Part shown: piece by piece, positions 52,532 to 60,666 of the stretch
Numbering within the stretch: position 1 is the stretch's first letter
Layout of the letters: every line of letters starts with the position of its first letter
DNA from: Saonia sp964398035
GTDB taxonomy: Bacteria; Bacteroidota; Bacteroidia; Flavobacteriales; Flavobacteriaceae
DNA length: 64,000 bases
NCBI GenBank assembly: GCA_964398035.1
Contig: CAYNLI010000001.1
Span: 17,507-81,506 of the forward strand
Direction: 5' to 3'
Notes under the pieces: model-generated
Databases searched by the model: none
What the model was told of the DNA's origin: nothing
Seen by the model: only the letters and a program-made list of their open reading frames with translations
Position numbers and translations under genes: made by a program

Positions 52532-53575
52532 TTATGACTTATTCGCCAATTGTCCGCAAGCGGCATCTATATCCTTTCCTCTAGAACGACGGACTGTTAC
52601 TGTAATACCATTGGCTTCCAATATGTTTACATACATTTCAACAGCTGTATTAGATGCTTGTTGAAATTCCCCACCATCAATTGGGTTATATTCTATTAAA
52701 TTTACTTTTGAGGGAGCAAAGCGGCAAAAATCTACCAAAGCGTCCACGTCTTTCTTTGAATCATTGATACCTTCCCAAATTACATACTCATATGTAATTC
52801 GGCTTTTGGTCTGCTGGTACCAATATTGAAGTGCTTCTCGTAGATCTTTCAGGGTAAAAGTGGCATTAAAGGGCATTATGGAAGTCCTGATTTCATCAAT
52901 AGCGGAATGAAGTGAAACTGCCAATTTAAATTTAACCTTTTCATCGGCCATTTTCCTAATCATCTTGGGAACACCAGAGGTAGAAACTGTAATACGCTTA
53001 GAGGACACCCCCAAACCTTCTGGTGAGGTTATCTTGTCTATTGCCTTAAGTACATTGTTATAGTTCATCAAAGGCTCACCCATGCCCATAAAAACAATAT
53101 TGCTCAATGGCCTGTTATGATACAGTTTACTTTGATTATCTATGGCAACAACTTGATCATAAATTTCATCTGGGTTTAAATTTCGCATTCGCTTTAACCG
53201 TGACGTAGCACAGAATTTACAATCCAAGCTACACCCTACCTGACTTGACACGCAAGCTGTTGTTCTTTTACTTGTAGGTATTAAAACAGATTCCACAATT
53301 AAACCATCATGCAGGCGTATGGCATTTTTAATAGTACCATCCTTGCTACGTTGCATTGTATCTACCTCAATGTGGTTGATTACAAAATTAGTATCAAGTA
53401 ATTCCCTTGTTTCTTTGGATATATTGGTCATTCCATCAAAAGAATGGGCAGATTTCTGCCACAACCATTCATACACTTGGTTGCCCCTAAAGGCCTTATC
53501 CCCTTTTTCTCTAAAAAAAGTTCTAAGCTGTTCTTTGGTCAAAGACCTAATATCTTTTTTATGTTCAGTTTTCAC
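52532..53575 (-). CDS. rlmN: 23S rRNA (adenine2503-C2)/tRNA (adenine37-C2) methyltransferase RlmN
   Basis: RlmN is a radical-SAM enzyme that methylates C2 of A2503 in 23S rRNA and A37 of some tRNAs. The 347-residue protein has the radical-SAM cluster motif C115-SLD-C119-KF-C122, the mechanistic cysteines Cys108 (TACVSSQ) and Cys340 (DAACGQL), and MGMGEPLMNY. The start codon is GTG at 53575. Confidence 0.96.
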   Translation of the reverse strand: MKTEHKKDIRSLTKEQLRTFFREKGDKAFRGNQVYEWLWQKSAHSFDGMTNISKETRELLDTNFVINHIEVDTMQRSKDGTIKNAIRLHDGLIVESVLIPTSKRTTACVSSQVGCSLDCKFCATSRLKRMRNLNPDEIYDQVVAIDNQSKLYHNRPLSNIVFMGMGEPLMNYNNVLKAIDKITSPEGLGVSSKRITVSTSGVPKMIRKMADEKVKFKLAVSLHSAIDEIRTSIMPFNATFTLKDLREALQYWYQQTKSRITYEYVIWEGINDSKKDVDALVDFCRFAPSKVNLIEYNPIDGGEFQQASNTAVEMYVNILEANGITVTVRRSRGKDIDAACGQLANKS

Positions 53576-53595
53576 CCTACTATAGATAGAGAATC

Positions 53596-53640
53596 AAAAA
53601 AAATCCTACTTATTTCAATTTAATTTGATAAAGCAGGACT
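53596..53640 (-). terminator. Probable terminator after queA
   Basis: On the minus strand AGTCCTGCTT (53640-53631) can pair with AAGTAGGATT (53611-53602), including two G-U pairs, across a 19-base loop. An eight-base T-run follows. It lies between queA and rlmN. Confidence 0.6.
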
Positions 53641-53655
53641 TTTAAGTTTATATAG

Positions 53656-53675
53656 ATTCCCGCTTTCACGGGAAT
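53656..53675. repeat. Palindrome ATTCCCG...CGGGAAT (REP-like)
   Basis: ATTCCCG (53656-53662) and CGGGAAT (53669-53675) flank CTTTCA just downstream of queA. The full string resembles a GATTCCCGCTTTCACGGGAA unit that I recall as a dispersed flavobacterial repeat. No second full copy is seen in this window. Confidence 0.45.
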
Positions 53676-53686
53676 AACAATTACAG

Positions 53687-54736
53687 TTATAAAATTAACA
53701 TGGCATCCCCGTAAGAATAGAACTTATATTGTTCCATAATAGCTTCTTTATATGCCTTTTTCATAAAATCATGCCCCATAAAGGCAGAGACCATCATCAT
53801 AAGTGTTGATTTTGGCAAATGAAAATTGGTTACCATACAAGTAGCAATACTAAATTCATGTGGAGGGAAAACAAATTTATTGGTCCAGCCATCAAACGTA
53901 TTTAATGTACCTGCTGAAGATACTGCACTTTCTAAAGCTCTCATTGCCGTGGTACCCACTGCACAGACTCTTTTCTTTCTTGTTTTGGCCGAGTTAACAA
54001 TATCTGTTGCCTTTTCATCTATAATCAATTCTTCGCTATCCATTTTATGCTTGGACAAATCCTCTACCTCAACAGGGTTAAATGTTCCCAAACCAACATG
54101 TAGGGTCACCTCAGCAAAATCAATTCCTTTAATTTCTAAACGTTTTAACAGATGTTTAGAAAAATGCAGTCCAGCGGTAGGAGCGGCAACAGCACCTTCA
54201 TGTTTTGCATAAATGGTCTGGTACCTTTCTTCATCTTCAGGCTCTACATCTCTTTTAATATATTTAGGAAGTGGCGTTTCTCCCAACTCTTTTAATTTTC
54301 TTCTAAAATCTATATAAGAGCCGTCATATAAAAAACGAAGTGTTCTTCCTCTAGATGTGGTATTATCTATAACCTCTGCCACTAAAGTGTTATCATCACC
54401 AAAATACAGTTTGTTCCCTATTCGTATTTTACGTGCTGGATCCACTAAAACATCCCATAGTCTTTGCTCTTCATTTAATTCTCTTAACAAAAAAACTTCT
54501 ATTCTGGCTCCAGTTTTTTCTTTGTTCCCAAATAATCTTGCAGGAAATACCTTTGTGTTATTTAACACCATAACATCTCCTTCATCAAAATAATTGATAA
54601 GGTCCTTGAACATTTTGTGCTCTATTTTTCCCGTTTCCCTATGCACAACCATTAACTTGGACTCATCTCTATGCTCTGCAGGATATTCTGCCAATAAGTT
54701 ATCTGGAAGCTCAAAACCAAAATTTGATAATTTCAT
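53687..54736 (-). CDS. queA: S-adenosylmethionine:tRNA ribosyltransferase-isomerase
   Basis: QueA transfers the ribosyl moiety of S-adenosylmethionine to preQ1 in tRNA, making epoxyqueuosine on the path to queuosine. The 349-residue protein is of normal length. Family blocks are FELPDNLLAEYPAEHRDES, VMVLNNTKVFPARLFG, HEGAVAAPTAGLHFS, EVTLHVGLGTFNPV and FHLPKSTLMMMVSAF. It has its own promoter 117-148 bases upstream. Confidence 0.96.
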   Translation of the reverse strand: MKLSNFGFELPDNLLAEYPAEHRDESKLMVVHRETGKIEHKMFKDLINYFDEGDVMVLNNTKVFPARLFGNKEKTGARIEVFLLRELNEEQRLWDVLVDPARKIRIGNKLYFGDDNTLVAEVIDNTTSRGRTLRFLYDGSYIDFRRKLKELGETPLPKYIKRDVEPEDEERYQTIYAKHEGAVAAPTAGLHFSKHLLKRLEIKGIDFAEVTLHVGLGTFNPVEVEDLSKHKMDSEELIIDEKATDIVNSAKTRKKRVCAVGTTAMRALESAVSSAGTLNTFDGWTNKFVFPPHEFSIATCMVTNFHLPKSTLMMMVSAFMGHDFMKKAYKEAIMEQYKFYSYGDAMLIL

Positions 54737-54852
54737 ATGCTATTTTATTATTTTCCTCTATTTATAAAACTTCTATCACAAAAAAAATTACAACTTAATA
54801 ATCAATCAAATACATATATATCAAATGTTTTTAATCAACGTTTTTGCGGCTG

Positions 54853-54884
54853 CAAATATACAATCCCAACATAGGGGTTGTCAA
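54853..54884 (-). promoter_or_regulatory. Promoter of queA
   Basis: The minus strand shows TTG (54884-54882), a 21-base spacer and TATATTTG (54860-54853). This is the best full match to the Bacteroidota housekeeping promoter in the window. It implies an mRNA leader of about 110 bases before the queA ATG; the leader is AT-rich and I see no riboswitch fold in it. Confidence 0.6.
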
Positions 54885-54907
54885 GTAAATCCGCAATTAA
54901 TTGGGAA

Positions 54908-56137
54908 TTAAAGTTTTTCAAAATTTATTTGAAGCTTTTCCATGTCCTTCCAAAAATCAGGGTATGATTTAGAGACTACGCCCGCATCGTTTATTATTAT
55001 TGATGTTTTTAATGCTAACGGAGCGAATGCCATGGCCATTCTATGGTCATTATATGTATCTATGCCTATGTTTTCTTTAATTACCGTAGAAGGTTCTAAA
55101 GTCAATGTTTTATCAGTCACCGTAATAGCAGCGCCCAGCTTTGAAAGTTCTGCATCCAAGGCCTCTAACCTATCTGTTTCTTTGATTTTTAATGTATGGA
55201 GCCCTGTAAGATAACACCCAACACCTAACCCAAAGCATGTAACAGCTATTGTTTGTGCTATATCAGGGGCATTTGCCAAATCAAATTCAATTTTATTTTC
55301 AACAATATCTGAGTTTCTTTTCAGTACTATCTTATTTTCTAAAAACTCAGTTTCCACACCAAAAGACGTGTATAATTCTGAAAGAACACTATCTCCTTGC
55401 AAGCTATTCTTTTTATATGCTGATAATGTAATTTCTGTTCCTTCTTCACAAAGTGCTACAATACTATAGAAATATGAAGCAGCACTCCAATCTGATTCCA
55501 CAACCAGTTCATTATTCTTTACTGAAGTCTTTGGCAAAACTTTTATGGTATTCCCTTTAAATGAACTTTGCACACCAATTTGCTCCAACAGCCCCAGTGT
55601 CATTTTAATATAGGGAACAGACGTAATCTTGCCTAATAATTCCAGCTCCAGTCCATTTTCTAAATTTGGGGCTATCAATAATAAAGCAGAAATATATTGA
55701 CTACTAATATTGGCCGGTAAACTTGCCTTGGTTTCTTTTAGGGTTTTTCCTTTGATGTGTATAGGTGGGTATCCCTCTTCTTTTACATAATCAATATCGG
55801 CTCCTAAACTTTTAAGTGCTTCTACCAACACTTTAATTGGGCGTTCCGTCATCCTTTTAGAACCTGTTAAAATCACTTCTTTTCCTTCTTGGGAAGCAAA
55901 ATAGGCAGTTAAGAAACGCATTGCTGTACCTGCATGATGAATATCTACTTCTCCATTCTTTATTGCTAGACCTTTTTGCATTACATCTGCGTCATCAGAA
56001 TTGGACAGGTTGCTTATTTTAATATTGGGAAATAGTGCTTGTAACAGCAAAAGTCTATTGGACTCACTTTTAGAACCCGTTATTTGAATATTAGAATGTA
56101 TTAAATTGTTTGATGGGCCAGATAAAAGTAGTTTCAA
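54908..56137 (-). CDS. aroA: 3-phosphoshikimate 1-carboxyvinyltransferase (EPSP synthase)
   Basis: The enzyme condenses shikimate 3-phosphate with phosphoenolpyruvate, the sixth step of the shikimate pathway. The 409-residue protein has ITGSKSESNRLLLLQALF at the N-terminus, the central HAGTAMRFLTAYFA and the C-terminal IKETDRLEAL and YNDHRMAMAFAPLAL. It is slightly shorter than the E. coli enzyme (427). The start codon is TTG at 56137; no ATG is available upstream. Confidence 0.94.
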   Translation of the reverse strand: MKLLLSGPSNNLIHSNIQITGSKSESNRLLLLQALFPNIKISNLSNSDDADVMQKGLAIKNGEVDIHHAGTAMRFLTAYFASQEGKEVILTGSKRMTERPIKVLVEALKSLGADIDYVKEEGYPPIHIKGKTLKETKASLPANISSQYISALLLIAPNLENGLELELLGKITSVPYIKMTLGLLEQIGVQSSFKGNTIKVLPKTSVKNNELVVESDWSAASYFYSIVALCEEGTEITLSAYKKNSLQGDSVLSELYTSFGVETEFLENKIVLKRNSDIVENKIEFDLANAPDIAQTIAVTCFGLGVGCYLTGLHTLKIKETDRLEALDAELSKLGAAITVTDKTLTLEPSTVIKENIGIDTYNDHRMAMAFAPLALKTSIIINDAGVVSKSYPDFWKDMEKLQINFEKL

Positions 56138-56172
56138 AATTTGAGCGATTTTTATGTGTTAAAAATGGAGCA

Positions 56173-56180
56173 CAAATATA
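56173..56180 (-). promoter_or_regulatory. Probable -7 element for aroA
   Basis: The minus strand reads TATATTTG in the 49-base gap between mazG and aroA, 35 bases before the aroA start. It suggests that aroA can be transcribed independently of mazG. Confidence 0.45.
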
Positions 56181-56186
56181 CCATTA

Positions 56187-56513
56187 CTATTTAAGTTTTT
56201 TGTTGTTTTGATGCCTATCGTGGTCACGCTTGGTTTTTACCTCCAACTTCTTATCAAAAGCTTCTTGTAAGTTTATTCCTGTTTGGTTGGCCAAACATAG
56301 GACCACAAAAAGAACATCGGCCAGTTCTTCCCCAAGATCTTTGTTCTTGTCAGACTCTTTTTCGCTTTGTTCCCCATATCTACGGGCAATGATTCTAGCT
56401 ACTTCACCTACCTCTTCTGTTAATTGGGCCATATTGGTCAGCTCGTTAAAATAACGAACTCCATGGTTCTTAATCCAATCATCAACAACTTCTTGAGCGT
56501 TTTGTATGTTCAT
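56187..56513 (-). CDS. MazG-type nucleotide pyrophosphohydrolase
   Basis: The 108-residue single-domain protein hydrolyses nucleoside triphosphates to monophosphate and pyrophosphate; the natural substrate is unknown. Metal-binding acidic residues are in LTEEVGEVARIIARR and KDLGEELADVLFVV, the EExxE...ExxD pattern of the all-alpha NTP pyrophosphatases. It starts 3 bases after the small ORF at 56517-56684 and lies upstream of aroA. Confidence 0.9.
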   Translation of the reverse strand: MNIQNAQEVVDDWIKNHGVRYFNELTNMAQLTEEVGEVARIIARRYGEQSEKESDKNKDLGEELADVLFVVLCLANQTGINLQEAFDKKLEVKTKRDHDRHQNNKKLK

Positions 56514-56516
56514 CTA

Positions 56517-56684
56517 CTATATTTTAGACAAAACTACTTTTTCTGATTCTTTTGCTACCATTTGTGCATAATATTCTTTTAATGCATCATAATACAAGGC
56601 ACGGACCATAGCCGTCTTAGCTCTGAAGAGACCAACAGTTGTAGTAATTGACCACCTTTTTTTTGATATATTATATTTAAACAC
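56517..56684 (-). CDS. Small unassigned ORF upstream of mazG (possible remnant)
   Basis: In the 291 bases between dtd and mazG, one minus-strand frame reads from a possible GTG start at 56684 to a TAG ending 3 bases before the mazG ATG. It gives 55 residues, including YNISKKRWSITTTVGLFRAK and RALYYDALKEYYAQMVAKES. It is basic with a helical C-terminus and I do not recognise it. The tight spacing to mazG suggests translational coupling. Against it stand the lack of an ATG and a stop codon 27 bases upstream in frame, next to a 12-base direct repeat AAC(A/T)AGGGTAAG at 56689 and 56704. It may be the 3' end of a decayed gene. Confidence 0.35.
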   Translation of the reverse strand: MFKYNISKKRWSITTTVGLFRAKTAMVRALYYDALKEYYAQMVAKESEKVVLSKI

Positions 56685-56804
56685 TCCTAACAAGGGTAAG
56701 AAAAACTAGGGTAAGCCTTCGCATTTTTAATTTGGTTTGGTTTCTTTAAACGTAAAAGACCTTTTACTTCTTACAATCTAAGTAAAAAACTCGATAAACA
56801 GTAA

Positions 56805-57257
56805 TTATTCCTTGTTCTTGGTATCAATAATAATAGTCACAGGTCCATCATTCAATAATTCTACTTTCATGTCCGCCCCAAAAATACCAGCGCCTACTTT
56901 TTTACCTAAATCAGTTTCTATTTGTTGAATAAACTCTTCATACAAGGGTATAGCAATATCTGGATTGGATGCCTTAATATATGAAGGCCTGTTTCCTTTT
57001 TTAGTCAATGCATGCAATGTAAATTGACTTACAACAATGGCATTTCCATCAATAGCTACTATTGAATTGTTCATCACCCCGTTTTCATCATTAAAAATCC
57101 TAAGGTTTGTTATTTTTTTTGACAGCCATAGAATATCATCCTTACCATCTGCATCTTCAATTCCAAGCAGAATCAACAGTCCATTTCCAATTTTGGAAAT
57201 TTCTTTGCCATCAACCGTAACACTAGCTTTTAATACTCTCTGTATAACCGCCTTCAT
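56805..57257 (-). CDS. dtd: D-aminoacyl-tRNA deacylase
   Basis: Dtd hydrolyses D-amino acids (and glycine mischarged on tRNA-Ala) from tRNA. The 150-residue protein has the two active-site signatures of the family: SQFTLHA (residues about 78-84) and NDGPVTI near the C-terminus. The N-terminal MKAVIQRVLKASVTVDGKE is typical. It abuts rsgA without a gap (rsgA stop 57258, dtd start 57257). Confidence 0.95.
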   Translation of the reverse strand: MKAVIQRVLKASVTVDGKEISKIGNGLLILLGIEDADGKDDILWLSKKITNLRIFNDENGVMNNSIVAIDGNAIVVSQFTLHALTKKGNRPSYIKASNPDIAIPLYEEFIQQIETDLGKKVGAGIFGADMKVELLNDGPVTIIIDTKNKE

Positions 57258-58208
57258 CTATTTCTCTCCGTAAATATCAACTCTATAATTATCATCTTCT
57301 CCCTTCACCATCTGTACATAGCTTTTATATCTACTCCATGCCACTTCATCATTTTCCAATGCCTCTTTTACGGCGCACTTGGGCTCATCTATGTGTAAAC
57401 AGTTATTAAACTTACAATTACCTTTTAGCTTAAAGAACTCTGGAAAATAATCTCCAATCTCATCTTTGTCCATATCCACAATCCCAAATCCTTTTATTCC
57501 AGGAGTGTCTATTATTTGTGCGCCCATCTCTAAATCATGCATTTCGGCAAAAGTGGTCGTATGTTGTCCCTGAAGGTGCTGTTGGGATATTTCTTTGGTT
57601 TTTATATGTAGATTGTGTTCTATACTATTGACCAATGTAGATTTTCCGGCTCCAGAATGACCAGAGAACATACTAGTTTTTCCCAGCATAAATTCCTTGA
57701 CCTTATCAATATTTTTACCTGTTTTTGCAGATATTCCTATACAAGTATACCCTATTTTCCTATATAAAGTAGCTAGATATTTTATTTCACCCAATTCATC
57801 TTCATTATAAGTATCTATCTTATTAAAGAGTAAAATAGCGGGAATATCATAAGCTTCGGCAGTAACCAAAAAACGATCTATAAAACTGGTATATGTTGTT
57901 GGGTTATTAAGCGTTACCAATAAGAAAACCTGATCTAAATTTGCAGCAATAATATGGGTCTGTTTGGAGAGGTTTACAGATTTTCTAATAATGTAGTTCT
58001 TACGCTTTTTAATCTCACTGATTACCCCAACGGTATCATCTCCAGCTTTCTCAATTTGAAAAACAACAAAATCCCCAACTGCAATTGGATTAGTACTTTT
58101 TATACCTTTAATTCTGAATTTTCCCTTTATTCTGCATTCATAAAAACTACCATCACTCGTTTTTACAGTGTACCAGCTCCCAGTAGATTTATAAACAATT
58201 CCTTTCAT
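57258..58208 (-). CDS. rsgA: Ribosome small-subunit-dependent GTPase A
   Basis: RsgA is a circularly permuted GTPase that checks late 30S assembly. The 316-residue protein has an N-terminal OB fold (about 1-70), then the permuted G motifs: G4 LLFNKID, G1 FSGHSGAGKSTLVN and G3 DTPGIKGFG. The C-terminal zinc domain keeps its ligands in GNCKFNNCLHIDEPKCAV. It heads a transcript with dtd, the small ORF and mazG. Confidence 0.96.
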   Translation of the reverse strand: MKGIVYKSTGSWYTVKTSDGSFYECRIKGKFRIKGIKSTNPIAVGDFVVFQIEKAGDDTVGVISEIKKRKNYIIRKSVNLSKQTHIIAANLDQVFLLVTLNNPTTYTSFIDRFLVTAEAYDIPAILLFNKIDTYNEDELGEIKYLATLYRKIGYTCIGISAKTGKNIDKVKEFMLGKTSMFSGHSGAGKSTLVNSIEHNLHIKTKEISQQHLQGQHTTTFAEMHDLEMGAQIIDTPGIKGFGIVDMDKDEIGDYFPEFFKLKGNCKFNNCLHIDEPKCAVKEALENDEVAWSRYKSYVQMVKGEDDNYRVDIYGEK

Positions 58209-58313
58209 TAACAGGCTTCTATGATTTAATACAAAGAAACAACAATCCTTTTATACTTTCTCAGCAATCTATTCGTTAATAGAACAATTATTAATCACTT
58301 TAACTAAAATAAC

Positions 58314-58754
58314 ATGAAAAAAATATTATTGATTGCATGTTTAGTAATCGCCACTACAATTGATGCCAACGCACAACAGTACAAAGTAATAACCAGTGTG
58401 GAATCCATTGTACCAAATGGACTTGGTAGGTCTAGAATCATCACTGCGTTAGAAGACAAAGACTATAAAGAATATACCAGTATACAAACTGAGGAGAACA
58501 AAACCCGAAATAAATCTAAAAGAGGGGATATTAGGGTAAAAAACTTTGAAGAAACTAAACTATTGAACTTCTATAACGTTGCTGGTATTCGTTTTCAGAA
58601 TATTGCAGCCAATGATGCTTTGATCACTTCTAAAATAAATACAATGATTTCTGAAGGATGGGAATTGGCCTTTGTGACCAGTGCTGTAGAAAGTGAAGGT
58701 GGAAAAGGTGATGGAAAAGGTATTTTTATTACTAGATATTTTTTTAAGAAATAA
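58314..58754 (+). CDS. Secreted hypothetical protein
   Basis: The 146-residue protein has a signal peptide (KKILLIACLVIATTI...ANA-Q, cleavage near residue 21) and a mature domain of about 125 residues. One segment, MISEGWELAFVTSAVES, and the end GIFITRYFFKK suggest a small alpha/beta domain like the DUF4177 group, in which a repeated INxMxxEGWEL pattern is seen, but I cannot assign it securely. It is a single gene followed by a strong bidirectional terminator. No partner is evident. Confidence 0.7.
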   Translation: MKKILLIACLVIATTIDANAQQYKVITSVESIVPNGLGRSRIITALEDKDYKEYTSIQTEENKTRNKSKRGDIRVKNFEETKLLNFYNVAGIRFQNIAANDALITSKINTMISEGWELAFVTSAVESEGGKGDGKGIFITRYFFKK

Positions 58755-58773
58755 TTCTTTTCAATAAGAAGCT

Positions 58774-58803
58774 AAAAAAACCCGACTTGAAGTCGGGTTT
58801 TTT
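58774..58803. terminator. Bidirectional intrinsic terminator
   Basis: CCCGACT (58781-58787) and AGTCGGG (58791-58797) form the stem, flanked by seven A before and six T after, so it works on both strands. It ends the 58314-58754 gene and the convergent head-GIN gene. Confidence 0.92.
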
Positions 58804-58806
58804 GTT

Positions 58807-59481
58807 TTAATGTTCCATATAAATTCTCCCTCCTGCCAAGGTACTTTTATTTACTATTTTGGGATTCCCGTACACATGGACATCTCCGCCAGCTTTAACG
58901 CTGATATCTATTTGATTTGTTGCATATACTTCAGCTTCACCTGCAGCTGTAATCCTAAGTTTTGTGTATTCTGTCCTAAGCTGTCTTCCCTCAAAAACTC
59001 CGCCTGTATTTAATCTTACCTGCTGTTCTGATGCCAATCCAGAAGCTTCCACTATACCGCCTGTAACCGCCCTTATATTTGCGTATTCCACATCTAGACC
59101 AGCAGTGATCTTAGCACCCTCTTGAACTCTTAGCTCAATAACATCTTGTTTCACCAACTCATTAAAAGTTATTCTTGCACCTTCATTCCCATCTATTACA
59201 TCCAAATGCTCATAATACACTTCTACAAATGTATGTTCACCTTGGAATTTTCTATCAAACTGCATTCTAACTTTAAGCACACCATTTTTATTCACTACTT
59301 GAATATCATCCACATTCCAGCCTTTGATCAACACCTTATTTTCATCAGATTTAATCAAGTTTACCTCAATAAGATCAAATACTTTTATTTCATTAAAATC
59401 CCCTACATTTTTATCAATAATTCGTTGAGAAAAAACACTTAGGGAAAATATACATAAACAAATGGTTGTTATTTTTTTCAT
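58807..59481 (-). CDS. Secreted head-GIN domain protein (DUF2807)
   Basis: The 224-residue secreted protein has a signal peptide (KKITTICLCIFSLSVFSQ) and a DUF2807 right-handed beta-helix-like domain with repeating short strands (for example YANIRAVTGGIVEASGLASE and ISVKAGGDVHVYGNP). The family is very common in Bacteroidota and annotated as a putative auto-transporter adhesin head-GIN domain; its function is unknown. There is one domain copy. Confidence 0.85.
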   Translation of the reverse strand: MKKITTICLCIFSLSVFSQRIIDKNVGDFNEIKVFDLIEVNLIKSDENKVLIKGWNVDDIQVVNKNGVLKVRMQFDRKFQGEHTFVEVYYEHLDVIDGNEGARITFNELVKQDVIELRVQEGAKITAGLDVEYANIRAVTGGIVEASGLASEQQVRLNTGGVFEGRQLRTEYTKLRITAAGEAEVYATNQIDISVKAGGDVHVYGNPKIVNKSTLAGGRIYMEH

Positions 59482-59543
59482 GATATGTTCTTTTGACTTT
59501 TAGTAAAGACTATTCTAAATGACATCTGTTACACTTTATAATA

Positions 59544-59573
59544 AAAAATCCCGATTCTAGAATCGGGATTTTT
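59544..59573. terminator. Bidirectional terminator at the end of the aromatic operon
   Basis: A near-perfect palindrome: AAAAATCCCGATTC (59544-59557) is mirrored by GAATCGGGATTTTT (59560-59573), two bases after the DAHP synthase stop. The T-runs on both strands make it bidirectional. Confidence 0.9.
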
Positions 59574-59574
59574 A

Positions 59575-60657
59575 TTAAGCCTTTAAAACTTTCTCTTGAT
59601 GATTAATGGATTCTTGATGAATGGCCTTGAACATTCTAAGGATAAATTCTTCACTCAATCCTTTTTCCTCTCCTTCCAATATCATTTTTCCTAAAATCTC
59701 GTTCCAACGATTGCTTTGCAATACAGCAACATTGCGTTCTTTCTTTAATGCTCCTATACTATCAGAAATTTTCATTCTCTTTCCTAAAGATGTTATTAGT
59801 TGGTCATCTATCACATCTATCTGAGCTCGCATATTATCTAGTTTCTTACCGTAATCAGCTTGTTCATCTGTTTCTTTTCTAATTTTCAAATCTTTCATGA
59901 TTTGTTTTAGAACTGCTGGTGTTACTTGTTGTGCAGCATCACTCCATGCATTATCAGGATCAAAATGTGTTTCAATCATCAACCCATCAAAATTAAGATC
60001 CAATGCTGTTTGTGATACATCAAAAATCATATCTCTTTTACCTGTGATATGTGATGGATCACATATCAATGGCAAATCAGGAAATCTATTTTGGAATTCT
60101 ATTGCCAATTGCCATTCTGGAATATTTCTATATTTTGTTTTCTCATAAGTTGAGAAACCTCTATGAATTGCCCCTAAATTCTTGATTCCTGCAGTATACA
60201 ATCTTTCTATTCCTCCCAACCAAAGAGATAAATCTGGATTGATCGGGTTTTTCACCAATACGGTTTTATCAGTTCCTTCCAAAGCATCGGCAATTTCTTG
60301 CATGATAAATGGACTCACTGTAGAACGTGCTCCAATCCACAGCATATCAATATCATATTCCAATGCCAATTTTACATGTGCTGCATTAGCGACCTCTGTA
60401 GTGGTTTTTAAACCTGTTTCTTCCTTAACTTTTTGTAACCACTTTAAACCTAAAGCTCCTACTCCTTCAAAATTTCCTGGGCGGGTTCTTGGCTTCCATA
60501 TTCCTGCACGGTAATAATTTACATCTGTATCCTTCAACTCATGAGCAATTCTTAACACTTGCTCCTCAGTCTCTGCACTACAAGGACCTGCAATTACCAA
60601 AGGGTGGTCTAACTTCATGTCATCTAACCAAGACCTCAATTCTTTTTTATTTTCCAT
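59575..60657 (-). CDS. Bifunctional DAHP synthase / chorismate mutase
   Basis: This 360-residue fusion joins the first step of the shikimate pathway to the first step of the Phe/Tyr branch. Residues 1 to about 265 are a DAHP synthase of the AroG(beta)/KDO8P-synthase type (VIAGPCSAETEEQVL, RAGIWKPRTRPG, GARSTVSPFIMQ, LICDPSHITGKRD). Residues about 275-360 are an AroQ-type chorismate mutase (MRAQIDVIDDQLITSLGKRM, SNRWNEILGKMILEGEEKGL). The fused mutase may also mediate feedback control by prephenate or chorismate, as seen in related enzymes. It is the last gene of the pheA operon, 9 bases after tyrA. Confidence 0.94.
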   Translation of the reverse strand: MENKKELRSWLDDMKLDHPLVIAGPCSAETEEQVLRIAHELKDTDVNYYRAGIWKPRTRPGNFEGVGALGLKWLQKVKEETGLKTTTEVANAAHVKLALEYDIDMLWIGARSTVSPFIMQEIADALEGTDKTVLVKNPINPDLSLWLGGIERLYTAGIKNLGAIHRGFSTYEKTKYRNIPEWQLAIEFQNRFPDLPLICDPSHITGKRDMIFDVSQTALDLNFDGLMIETHFDPDNAWSDAAQQVTPAVLKQIMKDLKIRKETDEQADYGKKLDNMRAQIDVIDDQLITSLGKRMKISDSIGALKKERNVAVLQSNRWNEILGKMILEGEEKGLSEEFILRMFKAIHQESINHQEKVLKA

Positions 60658-60666
60658 CTCTACGTT

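Noticed and set aside
54737..54847. preQ1 riboswitch in the queA leader
   Set aside because: The leader is AT-rich and I could not find the conserved pseudoknot elements of known preQ1 riboswitches.
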